64,000 bases of DNA from Chitinilyticum aquatile DSM 21506 (GCF_000430805.1 NZ_AUMS01000015.1:1-64000), one strand, 5' to 3'. Shown: positions 1-9,340, counted from the first letter of the stretch. Numbers and translations are program-made. The notes: a model not told the origin generated them from the letters alone.

Positions 1-1182
1 GAAAAGTTCGAACGGACGAAGCCGCACGTAAACGTAGGTACTATCGGCCACGTTGACCACGGCAAGACCACCCTGACCGCTGCAATCACCACCATTCTGT
101 CCAAGAAGTTCGGTGGCGAAGCCAAGGGTTACGATCAGATTGACTCCGCTCCGGAAGAAAAGGCGCGCGGCATTACCATCAACACCGCTCACGTTGAATA
201 CGAAACCGAATCCCGTCACTACGCTCACGTAGATTGCCCGGGTCACGCTGACTATGTGAAGAACATGATCACTGGCGCGGCTCAGATGGATGGCGCGATT
301 CTGGTTTGTTCCGCTGCTGATGGCCCGATGCCGCAAACCCGCGAGCACATCCTGCTGTCTCGCCAGGTTGGCGTTCCGTACATCATCGTCTTCCTGAACA
401 AGGCTGATCTGGTTGATGATGCTGAACTGCTCGAACTGGTTGAAATGGAAGTGCGCGAGCTTCTGTCCAAGTACGACTTCCCGGGCGATGATTGCCCGAT
501 CATTACCGGTTCCGCCCGCCTGGCGCTGGAAGGTGATCAATCCGAATATGGTGAGCCGGCGATCTTCCGTCTGGCTGATGCGCTGGATTCCTACATTCCG
601 ACTCCGGAGCGTGCTGTTGACGGCGCCTTCCTGATGCCGGTTGAAGATGTGTTCTCCATCTCCGGTCGTGGTACCGTGGTTACCGGTCGAGTTGAGCGCG
701 GTATCGTCAAGGTTGGTGAAGAAATCGAGATCGTTGGTATCAAGCCGACTGTCAAGACTACTTGCACTGGCGTTGAAATGTTCCGCAAGCTGCTGGACCA
801 AGGTCAGGCTGGCGACAACATCGGCGCGCTGCTGCGTGGTACCAAGCGTGAAGACGTAGAGCGTGGTCAGGTTCTGGCCAAGCCGGGTTCCATTACTCCG
901 CACACCAAGTTCGGTGGCTCCGTGTACGTTCTTTCCAAGGAAGAGGGTGGTCGTCATACTCCGTTCTTCAATGGCTATCGTCCGCAGTTCTACTTCCGTA
1001 CTACCGACGTGACTGGTGCTGTAGAGCTGCCGGCTGGTACTGAAATGGTAATGCCGGGTGATAACGTGGAAGTGACTGTATCGCTGATCGCACCGATTGC
1101 GATGGAGCAGGGTCTGCGATTCGCTATCCGCGAAGGTGGTCGTACCGTTGGTGCTGGCGTCGTTGCCAAGATCATCGAATAA
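1..1182 (+). CDS. tuf: Elongation factor Tu (5' end off the window)
   Basis: Elongation factor Tu is the GTPase that brings aminoacyl-tRNA to the ribosomal A site. The frame is open from the first base ([15 protein letters not shown]), so the start codon and about two further codons lie outside; 393 residues are visible against a usual 394-396. G-domain motifs appear in order: GHVDHGKT near residue 17, RGITI, DCPGH near 78, NKAD and GSARL, followed by the two beta-barrel domains. rpsJ begins 12 bases after the stop with its AAGGGG ribosome site touching the tuf stop, so the two are co-transcribed. This class often has two tuf copies; only this one is in view. Confidence 0.98.
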   Translation, partial: EKFERTKPHVNVGTIGHVDHGKTTLTAAITTILSKKFGGEAKGYDQIDSAPEEKARGITINTAHVEYETESRHYAHVDCPGHADYVKNMITGAAQMDGAILVCSAADGPMPQTREHILLSRQVGVPYIIVFLNKADLVDDAELLELVEMEVRELLSKYDFPGDDCPIITGSARLALEGDQSEYGEPAIFRLADALDSYIPTPERAVDGAFLMPVEDVFSISGRGTVVTGRVERGIVKVGEEIEIVGIKPTVKTTCTGVEMFRKLLDQGQAGDNIGALLRGTKREDVERGQVLAKPGSITPHTKFGGSVYVLSKEEGGRHTPFFNGYRPQFYFRTTDVTGAVELPAGTEMVMPGDNVEVTVSLIAPIAMEQGLRFAIREGGRTVGAGVVAKIIE

Positions 1183-1194
1183 GGGGTTTTGAGA

Positions 1195-1506
1195 ATGCAA
1201 AGCCAGAAAATTCGCATCCGCCTGAAAGCTTTCGATTATCAGCTGATTGATCGCTCTGCTCAGGAAATTGTTGAGACTGCCAAGCGTACCGGCGCTGTTG
1301 TCAAGGGCCCGGTTCCCTTGCCGACAAAAATCGAGCGTTTCGATGTGCTGCGGTCTCCACATGTGAACAAAACATCGCGTGACCAGTTTGAAATTCGCAC
1401 GCATCTGCGCCTGATGGATATTGTCGATCCGACAGACAAAACCGTTGATGCTCTGATGAAGCTGGATCTGCCGGCTGGTGTGGATGTTGAAATCAAGCTG
1501 CAGTAA
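1195..1506 (+). CDS. rpsJ: 30S ribosomal protein S10
   Basis: S10 is a component of the 30S head and, as NusE, also binds NusB in antitermination complexes. The 103-residue protein starts [19 protein letters not shown] and matches the family in length and in the [15 protein letters not shown] core. The ATG was chosen over an in-frame TTG two codons earlier because AAGGGG is 8 bases from the ATG and the shorter form begins at the conserved position. Unlike in E. coli, where rpsJ heads the S10 operon, here it is the tail of the tuf transcript and is followed by a strong terminator-like hairpin before rplC. Confidence 0.98.
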   Translation: MQSQKIRIRLKAFDYQLIDRSAQEIVETAKRTGAVVKGPVPLPTKIERFDVLRSPHVNKTSRDQFEIRTHLRLMDIVDPTDKTVDALMKLDLPAGVDVEIKLQ

Positions 1507-1529
1507 ATAACCTGTTTCGCGAGTTTTTC

Positions 1530-1559
1530 TTGCGGAATAGCTTCTTGCTGTGCTAGTAT
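1530..1559 (+). promoter_or_regulatory. Sigma-70 promoter upstream of rplC
   Basis: TTGCGG (1530-1535) is separated by 18 bases from TAGTAT (1554-1559), which is preceded by TGC, an extended -10. The sequence right after the -10 is GC-rich (CGCGGGCTT). Transcription would start near 1566, about 83 bases before rplC. Inferred from sequence match only. Confidence 0.6.
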
Positions 1560-1561
1560 CG

Positions 1562-1600
1562 CGGGCTTATCACTTTAGGGTGGTAAGCCCGTTTATTTTT
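1562..1600 (+). terminator. Hairpin with T-run between rpsJ and rplC
   Basis: A 12-bp stem (1562-1573 with 1580-1591, one G-T pair) closes a TTTAGG loop and is followed by TTTATTTTTT. It has the form of an intrinsic terminator for the tuf-rpsJ transcript. Its 5' arm straddles the start site predicted for the rplC promoter, so a transcript from that promoter would carry only part of the stem. Confidence 0.75.
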
Positions 1601-1648
1601 TCGATCATAGCCAGTCAATCGTAACTGGCCCTGTTAAAGGGAATAACT

Positions 1649-2293
1649 ATGAGCTTAGGTCTTGTCGGTCGCAAAGTCGGCATGACCCGCATTTTTGCTG
1701 AAGATGGTGCATCCATCCCGGTGACTGTGCTGGACATGTCTGCTAATCGCGTCACGCAAATCAAGTCCGTAGAAACTGATGGCTACAATGCTGTTCAGTT
1801 GTCTTTCGGTGTAAAGAAGGCTAACCGAGTCAATGCTGCCGAGGCGGGTCATTTCCGTAAGGCTGGTGTTGAGGCTGGCCGTGGTCTTGCCGAATTCCGC
1901 GTTGATGCGGAAAAGCTGGCTGAGCTGAAGGCTGGTGATCAGCTTTCTGTTGAAGTGTTTTCCGTTGGTCAATATGTTGATGTGACCGGAACCACCCAGG
2001 GTAAGGGCTTTGCTGGTGCTATTAAGCGCCACCACTTCTCCTCCAATCGTGCTTCACATGGTAACTCCCGCTCGCATAATGTACCTGGCTCTATCGGTCA
2101 GGCGCAGGATCCAGGTCGTGTTCTGCCAGGTAAGCGCATGCCGGGTCACCTCGGCAATGCAAAGCGTACCGTGCAGAATCTTGAAGTCGTTCGTGTTGAT
2201 GCTGAGCGTCAGTTGCTTTTGGTCAAGGGTGCAGTGCCTGGCTCCAAAGGTAATGATGTCATGGTGCGTCCGAGTGTGAAGGCAGGTGCGTAA
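1649..2293 (+). CDS. rplC: 50S ribosomal protein L3
   Basis: L3 is an early-assembly 23S rRNA binding protein that reaches toward the peptidyl transferase centre. The 214-residue product opens [16 protein letters not shown] and carries the family signature with [15 protein letters not shown]; the Gln of GSIGQ is the residue methylated by PrmB in E. coli. AAAGGGA lies 7 bases before the ATG. It heads the transcription unit that continues into rplD (stop and start share one base, TAATG). A promoter and hairpin sit in the 142 bases upstream. Confidence 0.98.
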   Translation: MSLGLVGRKVGMTRIFAEDGASIPVTVLDMSANRVTQIKSVETDGYNAVQLSFGVKKANRVNAAEAGHFRKAGVEAGRGLAEFRVDAEKLAELKAGDQLSVEVFSVGQYVDVTGTTQGKGFAGAIKRHHFSSNRASHGNSRSHNVPGSIGQAQDPGRVLPGKRMPGHLGNAKRTVQNLEVVRVDAERQLLLVKGAVPGSKGNDVMVRPSVKAGA

Positions 2294-2913
2294 TGGAACT
2301 TAAAGTCATTAATGCAAGTGGCGACGCGCAAGCCGCTGTTGCTGCTTCTGACGCACTGTTTGGTCGCGAATTCAATGAGGCGCTGGTTCATCAGGTGGTT
2401 ACTGCCTATTTTGCCAACGCCCGTAGCGGTAATCGTGCTCAGAAAGATCGTGCTGAAGTAAAGCACACGACCAAGAAGCCTTTCCGTCAAAAGGGTACTG
2501 GTCGTGCGCGTGCAGGTATGCCGTCCTCGCCGTTGTGGCGTGGTGGTGGCCGCACCTTCCCCAATAGCCCGGATGAAAACTTCAGCCAGAAGGTAAACCG
2601 CAAGATGTATCGCGCTGGTATTGCGACCATCCTGTCGCAGCTGGTGCGTGAAGATCGTCTGGTGGTGGTTGACGGATTTGCCGTTGAAACACCGAAAACC
2701 AAGGCTTTTGCTGAAAAGCTCGATGCAATGAAGCTCGAAAGCGTCCTGATCATTACCAAGGAGCTTGACGAGAATCTGTATCTGGCATCGCGCAATCTGC
2801 CAAACGTACTGGTTCTGGAGCCTTCTCAGGCTGATCCGGTAAGTCTGGTTCGCTTCAAGAAGGTTCTGCTGACTCGCGAAGCGCTGGCGGCCTTTGAGGA
2901 GATGTTCGCATGA
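2293..2913 (+). CDS. rplD: 50S ribosomal protein L4
   Basis: L4 lines the peptide exit tunnel and in E. coli also represses the S10 operon. The 206-residue protein has the long basic loop ([16 protein letters not shown], then [14 protein letters not shown]) that inserts into 23S rRNA. Its ATG overlaps the rplC stop by one base and its own stop overlaps the rplW start (ATGA), indicating translational coupling. The E. coli-type S10 leader that L4 binds cannot be placed with confidence here, because the promoter is before rplC rather than rpsJ; whether L4 autoregulates is unknown. Confidence 0.98.
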   Translation: MELKVINASGDAQAAVAASDALFGREFNEALVHQVVTAYFANARSGNRAQKDRAEVKHTTKKPFRQKGTGRARAGMPSSPLWRGGGRTFPNSPDENFSQKVNRKMYRAGIATILSQLVREDRLVVVDGFAVETPKTKAFAEKLDAMKLESVLIITKELDENLYLASRNLPNVLVLEPSQADPVSLVRFKKVLLTREALAAFEEMFA

Positions 2914-3215
2914 CGCAATTTACTGAAAATCGCCTGCTGCATGTTCTGCTGGCCCCGGTAGTGTCCGAAAAGAGCACTTTCGTTGCCGAGAAGAGTGAGC
3001 AGGTTGTGTTCCGGGTGGCCAAAGATGCGACCAAGGCTGAGATCAAGGCTGCGGTCGAATTGCTTTTCAAGGTTCAGGTTGAAGATGTAACCGTCCTGAA
3101 TGTCAAGGGCAAGAGCAAGCGTTTCAGTCGTTTTGTGGGTCGCCGCAAAGACTGGAAGAAGGCCTATGTTAGTTTGGCAAAGGGTCAGGAAATTGACCTG
3201 GCTGCTGCGCAATAA
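2910..3215 (+). CDS. rplW: 50S ribosomal protein L23
   Basis: L23 sits at the exit of the peptide tunnel and is the docking site for trigger factor and SRP. The 101-residue product has the usual core ([20 protein letters not shown] near the N-terminus and [16 protein letters not shown] in the middle). It overlaps the end of rplD by four bases and precedes rplB by 12 bases, with AAGGAG before the rplB start. Length and position are those expected of the family. Confidence 0.97.
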   Translation: MTQFTENRLLHVLLAPVVSEKSTFVAEKSEQVVFRVAKDATKAEIKAAVELLFKVQVEDVTVLNVKGKSKRFSRFVGRRKDWKKAYVSLAKGQEIDLAAAQ

Positions 3216-3227
3216 GGAGACTGAGTC

Positions 3228-4061
3228 ATGGCATTGGTAAAAGTTAAGCCGACATCGCCTGGTCGCCGCGCGGTTGTTAAGGTTGTTAGTCCTGATTTGC
3301 ATAAGGGTGCGCCGTACGCGCCTTTGCTCGAATCGCAAAGCAAGACGGCTGGCCGCAATAATAATGGCCACATCACTACCCGTCATAAAGGTGGTGGTCA
3401 TAAGCAGCATTATCGTGTTATCGATTTCAAGCGCAACAAGGATGGTATCGTAGCCAAAGTTGAGCGCCTTGAGTATGACCCGAACCGTACTGCGAACATT
3501 GCCTTGGTGTGTTACGCCGATGGCGAGCGTCGCTATATTATTGCTCCTAAAGGCCTGAAGGCTGGTGCAACTATCGTGTCTGGCTCGGATGCCCCGATCA
3601 AGACTGGTAACGCCATGCCGATCCGCAATATTCCGGTGGGTTCTACAATCCATTGTGTTGAGTTGCAACCTGGCAAGGGTGCGCAGATTGCCCGCTCCGC
3701 CGGTACTTCTGTGCAGCTGCTGGCTCGCGAAGGCGCTTATGCCCAGCTGCGTCTGCGCTCTGGTGAGATCCGCAAGGTTCACATCGATTGCCGCGCGACT
3801 CTTGGCGAAGTTGGCAATGAAGAGCATAGCCTGCGTTCGTATGGCAAGGCTGGCGCTAAGCGCTGGCTGGGTATCCGCCCGACCGTCCGTGGTACGGCAA
3901 TGAACCCTGTAGATCACCCGCATGGTGGTGGTGAGGGTCGTACCGGTGAAGGCCGTGTTCCTGTTAGCCCGTGGGGTCAGCCTACTAAGGGCTTCCGTAC
4001 TCGCAGCAATAAGCGTACTGACAATATGATTGTTCGTCGCCGTCATGCGAATAAGGGGTAA
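3228..4061 (+). CDS. rplB: 50S ribosomal protein L2
   Basis: L2 is needed for subunit joining and peptidyl transferase assembly. The 277-residue protein shows the [13 protein letters not shown] start, the [16 protein letters not shown] segment and the C-terminal signature [15 protein letters not shown], whose histidines include the residue equivalent to His229 of E. coli. It is preceded by AAGGAG at about 3216 and followed within 6 bases by rpsS. A 406-codon open frame on the opposite strand across rplW and rplB is a composition shadow. Confidence 0.98.
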   Translation: MALVKVKPTSPGRRAVVKVVSPDLHKGAPYAPLLESQSKTAGRNNNGHITTRHKGGGHKQHYRVIDFKRNKDGIVAKVERLEYDPNRTANIALVCYADGERRYIIAPKGLKAGATIVSGSDAPIKTGNAMPIRNIPVGSTIHCVELQPGKGAQIARSAGTSVQLLAREGAYAQLRLRSGEIRKVHIDCRATLGEVGNEEHSLRSYGKAGAKRWLGIRPTVRGTAMNPVDHPHGGGEGRTGEGRVPVSPWGQPTKGFRTRSNKRTDNMIVRRRHANKG

Positions 4062-4067
4062 TTAAAT

Positions 4068-4343
4068 ATGGCACGTTCTGTTAAGAAAGGTCCATACGTT
4101 GATCTGCATCTGATCAAGAAGGTTGATGCGGCGAAGGCGTCGAATGACAAGCGTCCGATCAAGACTTGGTCGCGCCGTTCCACTGTGCTTCCGGACTTCG
4201 TGGGTCTCACGATTGCGGTTCACAATGGTCGTCAGCATGTACCTGTGTATGTAAATGAAAACATGGTTGGTCATAAGTTGGGTGAGTTTGCGCTGACTCG
4301 TACTTTCAAAGGCCATGCCGCCGACAAAAAAGCCAAGCGATAA
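4068..4343 (+). CDS. rpsS: 30S ribosomal protein S19
   Basis: S19 forms a complex with S13 in the 30S head and contacts the A-site tRNA. The 91-residue protein begins [19 protein letters not shown] and has the conserved [16 protein letters not shown] and [11 protein letters not shown] blocks. It lies between rplB and rplV in the standard order with short spacers of 6 and 9 bases. AAGGGG overlapping the rplB stop serves as its ribosome site. Confidence 0.98.
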   Translation: MARSVKKGPYVDLHLIKKVDAAKASNDKRPIKTWSRRSTVLPDFVGLTIAVHNGRQHVPVYVNENMVGHKLGEFALTRTFKGHAADKKAKR

Positions 4344-4352
4344 GGTGAAGAA

Positions 4353-4682
4353 ATGCAAGTATCTGCTGTACTGAGCAACGCTCGCCTCTCCGCCCAGAAA
4401 GCTCGGTTGGTTGCTGATCTAGTCCGCGGCAAGCCGGTTGACCAGGCGTTGAATATTCTCGCTTTCAGCCCGAAGAAGGGTGCTGTTCTCATCAAGAAAG
4501 TGCTGGAGTCTGCTATTGCAAACGCCGAGCACAATGAGGGTGCCGATATCGACGCTCTTGTGGTGACGACAATTTTCGTGGACAAGGGGCCTTCCCTGAA
4601 GCGTTTTTCTGCACGAGCCAAGGGCCGCGGCAATCGCATCGAGAAGCAGACCTGCCACATCACCCTGACTGTTGGTGATTAA
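4353..4682 (+). CDS. rplV: 50S ribosomal protein L22
   Basis: L22 has a beta-hairpin that, with L4, narrows the exit tunnel; changes there cause macrolide resistance. The 109 residues include [19 protein letters not shown], the [12 protein letters not shown] helix and the [16 protein letters not shown] hairpin region, all intact. AAGGTG is 7 bases before the start. It ends 10 bases before the rpsC start, whose AAGGAG overlaps the rplV stop. Confidence 0.98.
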   Translation: MQVSAVLSNARLSAQKARLVADLVRGKPVDQALNILAFSPKKGAVLIKKVLESAIANAEHNEGADIDALVVTTIFVDKGPSLKRFSARAKGRGNRIEKQTCHITLTVGD

Positions 4683-4692
4683 GGAGCGAGTA

Positions 4693-5397
4693 ATGGGTCA
4701 GAAAATTCATCCGACGGGTTTTCGTCTTGCCGTTACCAAAAACTGGGCATCGCGCTGGTTTGCCAGCAGCCGCAATTTTGCGGGGATGCTCACTGAGGAT
4801 CTGCAAGTACGTGAATTCCTCAAGAAAAAGCTCGCAAATGCATCTGTGAGCCGCGTGGTTATCGAGCGTCCTGCCAAGAATGCCAAGATCACTATCTTCA
4901 CTGCTCGTCCAGGTGTTGTGATTGGCAAGAAGGGTGAGGATATCGAGCTGCTGAAGAAAGAGCTGCAGAACATCCTGAAGGTTCCGGTTCATGTGAATAT
5001 CGAAGAAGTTCGCAAGCCGGAAATTGATGCGCAAATTATTGCTGATAGCATTGCTTCTCAGCTGGAAAAGCGTGTCATGTTCCGTCGTGCCATGAAGCGT
5101 GCGATGCAGAATGCAATGCGTCTCGGTGCTCAGGGTATCAAGATCATGTCCTCTGGTCGCCTGAATGGTATTGAAATCGCGCGTACGGAATGGTATCGCG
5201 AAGGTCGTGTGCCGCTGCATACTCTTCGTGCCGATATTGATTACGCCACCTCGGAAGCCAAGACCACCTACGGTATCATTGGTATCAAAGTCTGGGTTTA
5301 TAAGGGTGATGTCAAGCCGGGCGAACGGGCTGTAGCTGAGCCTGTTGAAGCACAGAAGAAGCCGCGCAAGGGAGGCCGCAATGCTGCAGCCAACTAG
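4693..5397 (+). CDS. rpsC: 30S ribosomal protein S3
   Basis: S3 helps form the mRNA entry channel and has helicase-like activity there. The start was set at [20 protein letters not shown] because AAGGAG lies 6 bases before this ATG; an in-frame upstream start would add residues absent from the family. The 234 residues contain the KH domain with the [13 protein letters not shown] loop and the C-terminal S3 domain, ending in a Lys/Arg-rich tail (KKPRKGGRN). Its last 17 bases overlap the rplP start. Confidence 0.97.
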   Translation: MGQKIHPTGFRLAVTKNWASRWFASSRNFAGMLTEDLQVREFLKKKLANASVSRVVIERPAKNAKITIFTARPGVVIGKKGEDIELLKKELQNILKVPVHVNIEEVRKPEIDAQIIADSIASQLEKRVMFRRAMKRAMQNAMRLGAQGIKIMSSGRLNGIEIARTEWYREGRVPLHTLRADIDYATSEAKTTYGIIGIKVWVYKGDVKPGERAVAEPVEAQKKPRKGGRNAAAN

Positions 5398-5797
5398 ACT
5401 GAAGTATCGTAAAGTACAAAAGGGGCGTAATACGGGTGTCGCTACTCGTGGCAATGCGGTTTCCTTTGGTACTTTTGGCCTTAAGGCCGTTGCTCGTGGT
5501 CGTTTGACCGCGCGTCAAATTGAGTCTGCTCGTCGTGCGATTACTCGCTACATCAAGCGTGGTGGCCGCGTGTGGATTCGCGTATTTCCGGATAAGCCAA
5601 TTTCCAAGAAGCCCGCAGAAGTCCGTATGGGTGGAGGGAAGGGTAGTCCTGAGTACTACGTGGCTGAAATTCAGCCGGGCAAGGTTATTTATGAGCTTGA
5701 TGGTGTTGCTGAGCCCGTTGCTCGCGAGGCGTTCCGCCTTGCGTCTGCTAAGCTGCCATTCGCTGTAACATTCGTATCTCGTCAAGTGGGGCAATAA
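5381..5797 (+). CDS. rplP: 50S ribosomal protein L16
   Basis: L16 binds near the A site and organises tRNA acceptor ends in the large subunit. The family start [17 protein letters not shown] is used, preceded by GGGAGG; the longer frame inside rpsC is rejected. The 138 residues include [17 protein letters not shown] and [15 protein letters not shown], the stretch carrying the arginine hydroxylated in some gammaproteobacteria. The gene starts inside rpsC and its stop overlaps the rpmC start by one base (TAATG), so three proteins are translationally linked. Confidence 0.97.
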   Translation: MLQPTRLKYRKVQKGRNTGVATRGNAVSFGTFGLKAVARGRLTARQIESARRAITRYIKRGGRVWIRVFPDKPISKKPAEVRMGGGKGSPEYYVAEIQPGKVIYELDGVAEPVAREAFRLASAKLPFAVTFVSRQVGQ

Positions 5798-5985
5798 TGA
5801 AAGCAAACGAACTGAATCAAAAGTCCGTTGCCGACCTGAAGGCCGAGCTGACGGAATTGCTGAAGGCCAAATTCAGCCTGCGCATGCAGCATGCTACTGG
5901 TCAGTTGGCTAAAACCAGCGAAATCAAGCGTGTGCGCAAGGATATTGCGCGCGTTCGTACCATCCTGGCACAGAAGGCTGCATAA
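5797..5985 (+). CDS. rpmC: 50S ribosomal protein L29
   Basis: L29 is a small two-helix protein next to L23 at the tunnel exit. The 62 residues begin [18 protein letters not shown] and include the family helix with [20 protein letters not shown]. The start overlaps the rplP stop by one base and rpsQ follows two bases after its stop, so initiation is probably coupled. Confidence 0.97.
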   Translation: MKANELNQKSVADLKAELTELLKAKFSLRMQHATGQLAKTSEIKRVRKDIARVRTILAQKAA

Positions 5986-5987
5986 CC

Positions 5988-6251
5988 ATGAGCGAAGCTA
6001 AACTGAAGCGTACGCTGACCGGTCGTGTGGTCAGCAACAAGATGGACAAGACTGTGACAGTGCTTGTTGAGCACCTGGTTAAGCACCCGCTCTACGGCAA
6101 GATGGTCCGCAAGTCCAAGAAGTATCATGCTCACGATGAGTCCAATGCCTTCAATGAAGGCGATCTGGTTGAAATCGTAGAAACTCGCCCGGTCTCCAAG
6201 ACCAAGAGCTGGGCAGTGAGCAAATTGCTGGAAAAGGCTCGCACAGTTTAA
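5988..6251 (+). CDS. rpsQ: 30S ribosomal protein S17
   Basis: S17 is a primary 16S rRNA binder of the 30S body with an OB-fold. The 87 residues show [20 protein letters not shown] and the [20 protein letters not shown] region typical of bacterial S17. It is the last gene of the rplC transcription unit: a perfect 14-bp terminator-like hairpin and a promoter follow within about 20 bases of the stop. Confidence 0.98.
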   Translation: MSEAKLKRTLTGRVVSNKMDKTVTVLVEHLVKHPLYGKMVRKSKKYHAHDESNAFNEGDLVEIVETRPVSKTKSWAVSKLLEKARTV

Positions 6252-6265
6252 GGTGTGAGTTTTGG

Positions 6266-6294
6266 TTGCACGGGCATTATACCTTGGGTATAAT
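6266..6294 (+). promoter_or_regulatory. Near-consensus sigma-70 promoter of the spc unit
   Basis: TTGCAC (6266-6271) and a perfect TATAAT (6289-6294) are separated by 17 bases. The -10 box lies inside the 3' arm of the rpsQ terminator hairpin. Transcription would begin near 6301, giving an rplN leader of about 130 bases. Confidence 0.75.
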
Positions 6295-6305
6295 GCCCGT
6301 TTTTC
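6270..6305 (+). terminator. Perfect hairpin with T-run after rpsQ
   Basis: A perfect 14-bp stem (6270-6283 with 6287-6300) closes a three-base loop and runs into GTTTTTC. It is a strong intrinsic-terminator candidate for the rplC-rpsQ transcript and overlaps the promoter for rplN. Confidence 0.8.
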
Positions 6306-6432
6306 ATCCTCATTTCCGCCTCCGGGCGGGGTGAGATTTTCCCAACCGGGATCCAAAACTAGCCGCTTTAACCCGGCATGCCGGGTGGTCCGGTGTCTGG
6401 ACTTTGGCGGATAAAGTTGGAGGTAATTTCTC
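6302..6432 (+). promoter_or_regulatory. Structured leader upstream of rplN
   Basis: This non-coding stretch can form several hairpins: CCGCC (6316-6320) with GGCGG (6325-6329), a perfect 16-base palindrome ACCCGGCATGCCGGGT (6371-6386), GTCC/GGAC (6388-6391 with 6399-6402), and CCGC (6363-6366) with GCGG (6407-6410) closing the last two into a branched fold. It ends at the GGAGG of rplN. A role as a ribosomal-protein binding leader is inference; no known leader family is recognised. Confidence 0.45.
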
Positions 6433-6801
6433 ATGATCCAAATGCAATCCAAGCTGGAGGTTGCTGACAATACCGGTGCGCGTTCTGTAATGTGCATCAA
6501 GGTGTTGGGTGGCTCCAAGCGTCGCTATGCTTCTGTTGGCGATATCATCAAGGTCAGTATCAAGGATGCTGCCCCGCGTGGTCGCGTCAAGAAGGGTGAC
6601 GTTTACAATGCTGTCGTTGTTCGTACTGCCAAGGGTGTTCGTCGCGCAGACGGTTCGCTCGTGAAGTTCGATGGCAATGCTGCTGTACTCCTTAACAACA
6701 AACTCGAGCCTATCGGTACCCGTATCTTCGGACCGGTGACACGTGAGCTGCGTACTGAACGATTCATGAAAATCGTTTCTCTTGCGCCTGAAGTTCTGTA
6801 A
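6433..6801 (+). CDS. rplN: 50S ribosomal protein L14
   Basis: L14 forms part of the inter-subunit bridge and is the binding site of the silencing factor RsfS. The 122 residues start [20 protein letters not shown] and contain the [17 protein letters not shown] and [20 protein letters not shown] blocks. It opens the spc-type unit after its own promoter and a leader of about 130 bases; GGAGG lies about 8 bases before the ATG. Confidence 0.98.
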   Translation: MIQMQSKLEVADNTGARSVMCIKVLGGSKRRYASVGDIIKVSIKDAAPRGRVKKGDVYNAVVVRTAKGVRRADGSLVKFDGNAAVLLNNKLEPIGTRIFGPVTRELRTERFMKIVSLAPEVL

Positions 6802-6812
6802 GGAGTTGGCAG

Positions 6813-7133
6813 ATGAACAAGATTCGTAAAGGCGACGAAGTTATCGTTCTTACTGGCAAGGATGCTGGCAAGCGCGGTGCCGTTCTTCGTGTTCTTCCTG
6901 CTGAAGATCGCGTTGTTGTTGAGGGTGTCAATATTGCTAAAAAGCATGTGAAGCCCAATCCGATGCGTGGTGTTCAGGGTGGTATTGTTGAAATCACAGT
7001 GCCTCTGCATGTGTCCAACGTTGCAATCTTCAATGCTGCTACTGGCAAGGCTGATCGCGTTGGTTTCAAAGTGCTTGAAGACGGCAAGAAAGTGCGCGTA
7101 TTCAAGTCCACTGGCGAAGTAGTTGGCGGCTAA
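6813..7133 (+). CDS. rplX: 50S ribosomal protein L24
   Basis: L24 is one of the two proteins that start 50S assembly. The 106-residue product carries the KOW motif at its N-terminus ([20 protein letters not shown]) and the [16 protein letters not shown] segment. AAGGAG is about 8 bases before the start, and rplE follows with its AAGGGGGG overlapping the rplX stop. Confidence 0.98.
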   Translation: MNKIRKGDEVIVLTGKDAGKRGAVLRVLPAEDRVVVEGVNIAKKHVKPNPMRGVQGGIVEITVPLHVSNVAIFNAATGKADRVGFKVLEDGKKVRVFKSTGEVVGG

Positions 7134-7143
7134 GGGGGGCACG

Positions 7144-7683
7144 ATGGCTCGTTTGCAAGAGTTTTACAATGACAAGGTTGTGCCTGAGCTGGTCAAGCAG
7201 TTCGGCTACAAGTCAATCATGGAAGTGCCGCGCATTGAAAAAATCACCATCAACATGGGTGTTGGTGAGGCGGTAGCTGACAAGAAGGTGATGGAATTTG
7301 CTGTTGGCGATCTCCAGAAGATCGCAGGTCAGAAGGTTGTTGTGACCAAGGCCAAGAAATCCATTGCTGGTTTCAAGATTCGCGACGGTTATCCGGTTGG
7401 CTGCAAGGTGACGCTGCGTCGTGAGCGTATGTTCGAATTCCTGGATCGTCTGGTTACCGTGGCTCTGCCGCGCGTGCGTGACTTCCGTGGCGTTTCTGCC
7501 AAGTCTTTTGATGGTCGTGGCAATTACAACATGGGTGTTCGCGAGCAGATTATTTTCCCTGAGATCGAATACGACAAGATCGACGCGCTGCGTGGTATGA
7601 ACATTACCATCACTACGACAGCCAAAACCGATGATGAAGCGCGTGCTCTGCTCGCTGCTTTCAAATTCCCGTTCAAGAGCTGA
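7144..7683 (+). CDS. rplE: 50S ribosomal protein L5
   Basis: L5 binds 5S rRNA and contacts the P-site tRNA. The start at [17 protein letters not shown] is the family start with a strong AAGGGGGG site; an in-frame ATG seven codons upstream lies within rplX and is rejected. The 179 residues include [23 protein letters not shown]-type loop [20 protein letters not shown] and the [18 protein letters not shown] end. Length equals that of E. coli L5. Confidence 0.97.
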   Translation: MARLQEFYNDKVVPELVKQFGYKSIMEVPRIEKITINMGVGEAVADKKVMEFAVGDLQKIAGQKVVVTKAKKSIAGFKIRDGYPVGCKVTLRRERMFEFLDRLVTVALPRVRDFRGVSAKSFDGRGNYNMGVREQIIFPEIEYDKIDALRGMNITITTTAKTDDEARALLAAFKFPFKS

Positions 7684-7691
7684 GGCGAATC

Positions 7692-7997
7692 ATGGCAAAA
7701 GTCGCACTAATCCAACGCGAGGAAAAGCGTGCAGCAGTCGTTGCTAAGTTCGCTGCCAAGCGTCAAGCGCTGATGGCTATCATCAACGACGCCAATGCAA
7801 GTGACGAAGATCGCTTTCAGGCTCGTTTGAAACTGCAGCAGCTGCCGCGCAATGCATCTCCGGTTCGTCAGCGTAATCGCTGTCAGCTGACTGGCCGTGC
7901 ACGTGGTGTTTATCGTAAGTTTGGCCTCGGTCGTGGCAAGCTGCGTGATCTCGCTTTCAAGGGCGAGATTCCGGGGCTGGTCAAGGCAAGCTGGTAA
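7692..7997 (+). CDS. rpsN: 30S ribosomal protein S14 (zinc-free form)
   Basis: S14 is a late-assembly protein of the 30S head. At 101 residues it is the long form; the CxxC pairs of the zinc-binding form are absent and only one cysteine ([12 protein letters not shown]) is present, so it is the C-minus type. The C-terminal [20 protein letters not shown] block is typical. It sits between rplE and rpsH in the usual spc order with a GAGG site before the start. Confidence 0.98.
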   Translation: MAKVALIQREEKRAAVVAKFAAKRQALMAIINDANASDEDRFQARLKLQQLPRNASPVRQRNRCQLTGRARGVYRKFGLGRGKLRDLAFKGEIPGLVKASW

Positions 7998-8016
7998 TCG
8001 GAACAGGAGATAGATT

Positions 8017-8409
8017 ATGGCAATGCATGATCCGATCGCCGATATGCTGACCCGCATCCGCAATGCGCAACGTGCAGACAAGACGTCTGTCGCAATGCCG
8101 TCTTCCAAGCTGAAGATTGCAATCGCTGCAGTACTGAAGGATGAAGGTTATATCGAATCGTTCGCTGTAACAGGCGAGAACAAGCCCGAGCTCTCGATTG
8201 AGCTGAAGTATTATGCCGGCCGTCCGGTTATCGAACGCATCGAACGCGTATCGAAGCCAGGTCTGCGTATTTACAAGGGCGTGGGTGAAATTCCCCAGGT
8301 AATGAATGGTCTTGGTGTGGCAATCCTGTCGACATCCAAGGGTGTAATGACCGATCGCAAAGCTCGTGCCAATGGTGTTGGTGGCGAACTTCTGTGCATC
8401 GTTGCTTAA
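8017..8409 (+). CDS. rpsH: 30S ribosomal protein S8
   Basis: S8 binds the central domain of 16S rRNA; in E. coli it is the translational repressor of the spc operon, acting at an rRNA-like site near the rplE start. The 130 residues begin [19 protein letters not shown] and end with [20 protein letters not shown], matching E. coli length. CAGGAG lies 9 bases before the ATG. Whether S8 represses this operon is not evident from the sequence. Confidence 0.98.
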   Translation: MAMHDPIADMLTRIRNAQRADKTSVAMPSSKLKIAIAAVLKDEGYIESFAVTGENKPELSIELKYYAGRPVIERIERVSKPGLRIYKGVGEIPQVMNGLGVAILSTSKGVMTDRKARANGVGGELLCIVA

Positions 8410-8421
8410 TGAGGTGTTGAT

Positions 8422-8955
8422 ATGTCTCGTGTAGCAAAGAATCCGGTCGCTATCCCGGCGGGTGTTGAAGTCAAGATCGAAAATGGCGTACTGCAGGTCA
8501 AAGGTGCTAATGGCATCCTGTCCCAGCCAGTCGGAAGCGATGTTGCTGTAACGGTTGAAAACAACGCGATTGTTTTCGAGGCTCGTAGTGGCTCCAAGCA
8601 GGCTCGCTCCATGTCAGGTACTCTGCGTGCTCTCGCTAATAACATGGTTACTGGCGTGTCCAAGGGTTTTGAGCGCAAGCTGACTCTGGTGGGTGTTGGC
8701 TATCGTGCCCAGGCTCAAGGTGAAGTGCTTAATTTGACGCTTGGTTTTTCGCATCCCGTCGCCCACAAGATGCCAGCTGGTGTAAAGGTGGAAACCCCGA
8801 CCCAGACTGAAATTATCCTGAAGGGTGCCGACAAGCAAGCAATTGGCCAGGTCGCCGCAGATATCCGCGCTTACCGCGCTCCCGAGCCGTATAAGGGCAA
8901 GGGTGTACGTTATGCTGATGAAGTGGTTGTTCTGAAAGAAACCAAGAAGAAGTAA
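8422..8955 (+). CDS. rplF: 50S ribosomal protein L6
   Basis: L6 lies near the factor-binding site of the large subunit. The 177 residues consist of two similar domains; the second ends with the signature [20 protein letters not shown] followed by [15 protein letters not shown]. The opening [20 protein letters not shown] is the conserved start. Gaps to rpsH and rplR are 12 and 13 bases. Confidence 0.98.
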   Translation: MSRVAKNPVAIPAGVEVKIENGVLQVKGANGILSQPVGSDVAVTVENNAIVFEARSGSKQARSMSGTLRALANNMVTGVSKGFERKLTLVGVGYRAQAQGEVLNLTLGFSHPVAHKMPAGVKVETPTQTEIILKGADKQAIGQVAADIRAYRAPEPYKGKGVRYADEVVVLKETKKK

Positions 8956-8968
8956 TCGAGGCTAAATC

Positions 8969-9322
8969 ATGGACAAAAATATCACTCGACTCCGCCGTGC
9001 ACGTAAAACTCGTGCCAAGATTGCGGAGCTCAAGGTTGTGCGCCTTGCAGTGCATCGCACTAATAGCCACATCTACGCTCAAGTCTTTGATGAGACTGGC
9101 AGCAAAATTCTTGCTGCTGCCTCGACTCTGGAAGCAGAAGTGCGTGGCCAGATCAAGCATGGTGGCAATGTTGACGCTGCTGTGTTGATTGGCAAGCGCA
9201 TCGCTGAAAAGGCAAAGGCAGCAGGTATCACAAATGTTGCTTTTGATCGTTCCGGTTTCCAGTACCATGGTCGCGTAAAGGCTCTTGCAGATGCCGCTCG
9301 CGAAGCCGGTCTGGTCTTCTAA
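8969..9322 (+). CDS. rplR: 50S ribosomal protein L18
   Basis: L18 binds 5S rRNA together with L5 and L25. The 117 residues show an Arg-rich N-terminus ([17 protein letters not shown]), the [14 protein letters not shown] strand region and the C-terminal [20 protein letters not shown] signature. It is followed 18 bases later by rpsE. Confidence 0.98.
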   Translation: MDKNITRLRRARKTRAKIAELKVVRLAVHRTNSHIYAQVFDETGSKILAAASTLEAEVRGQIKHGGNVDAAVLIGKRIAEKAKAAGITNVAFDRSGFQYHGRVKALADAAREAGLVF

Positions 9323-9340
9323 TTCGGTTTGGAGTTGAAA

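Noticed and set aside
2826-4046. A 406-codon open frame on the minus strand across rplD, rplW and rplB
   Set aside because: It lies wholly opposite strongly conserved ribosomal genes, lacks a ribosome site and has no recognisable domain; it results from the codon use of the true genes.
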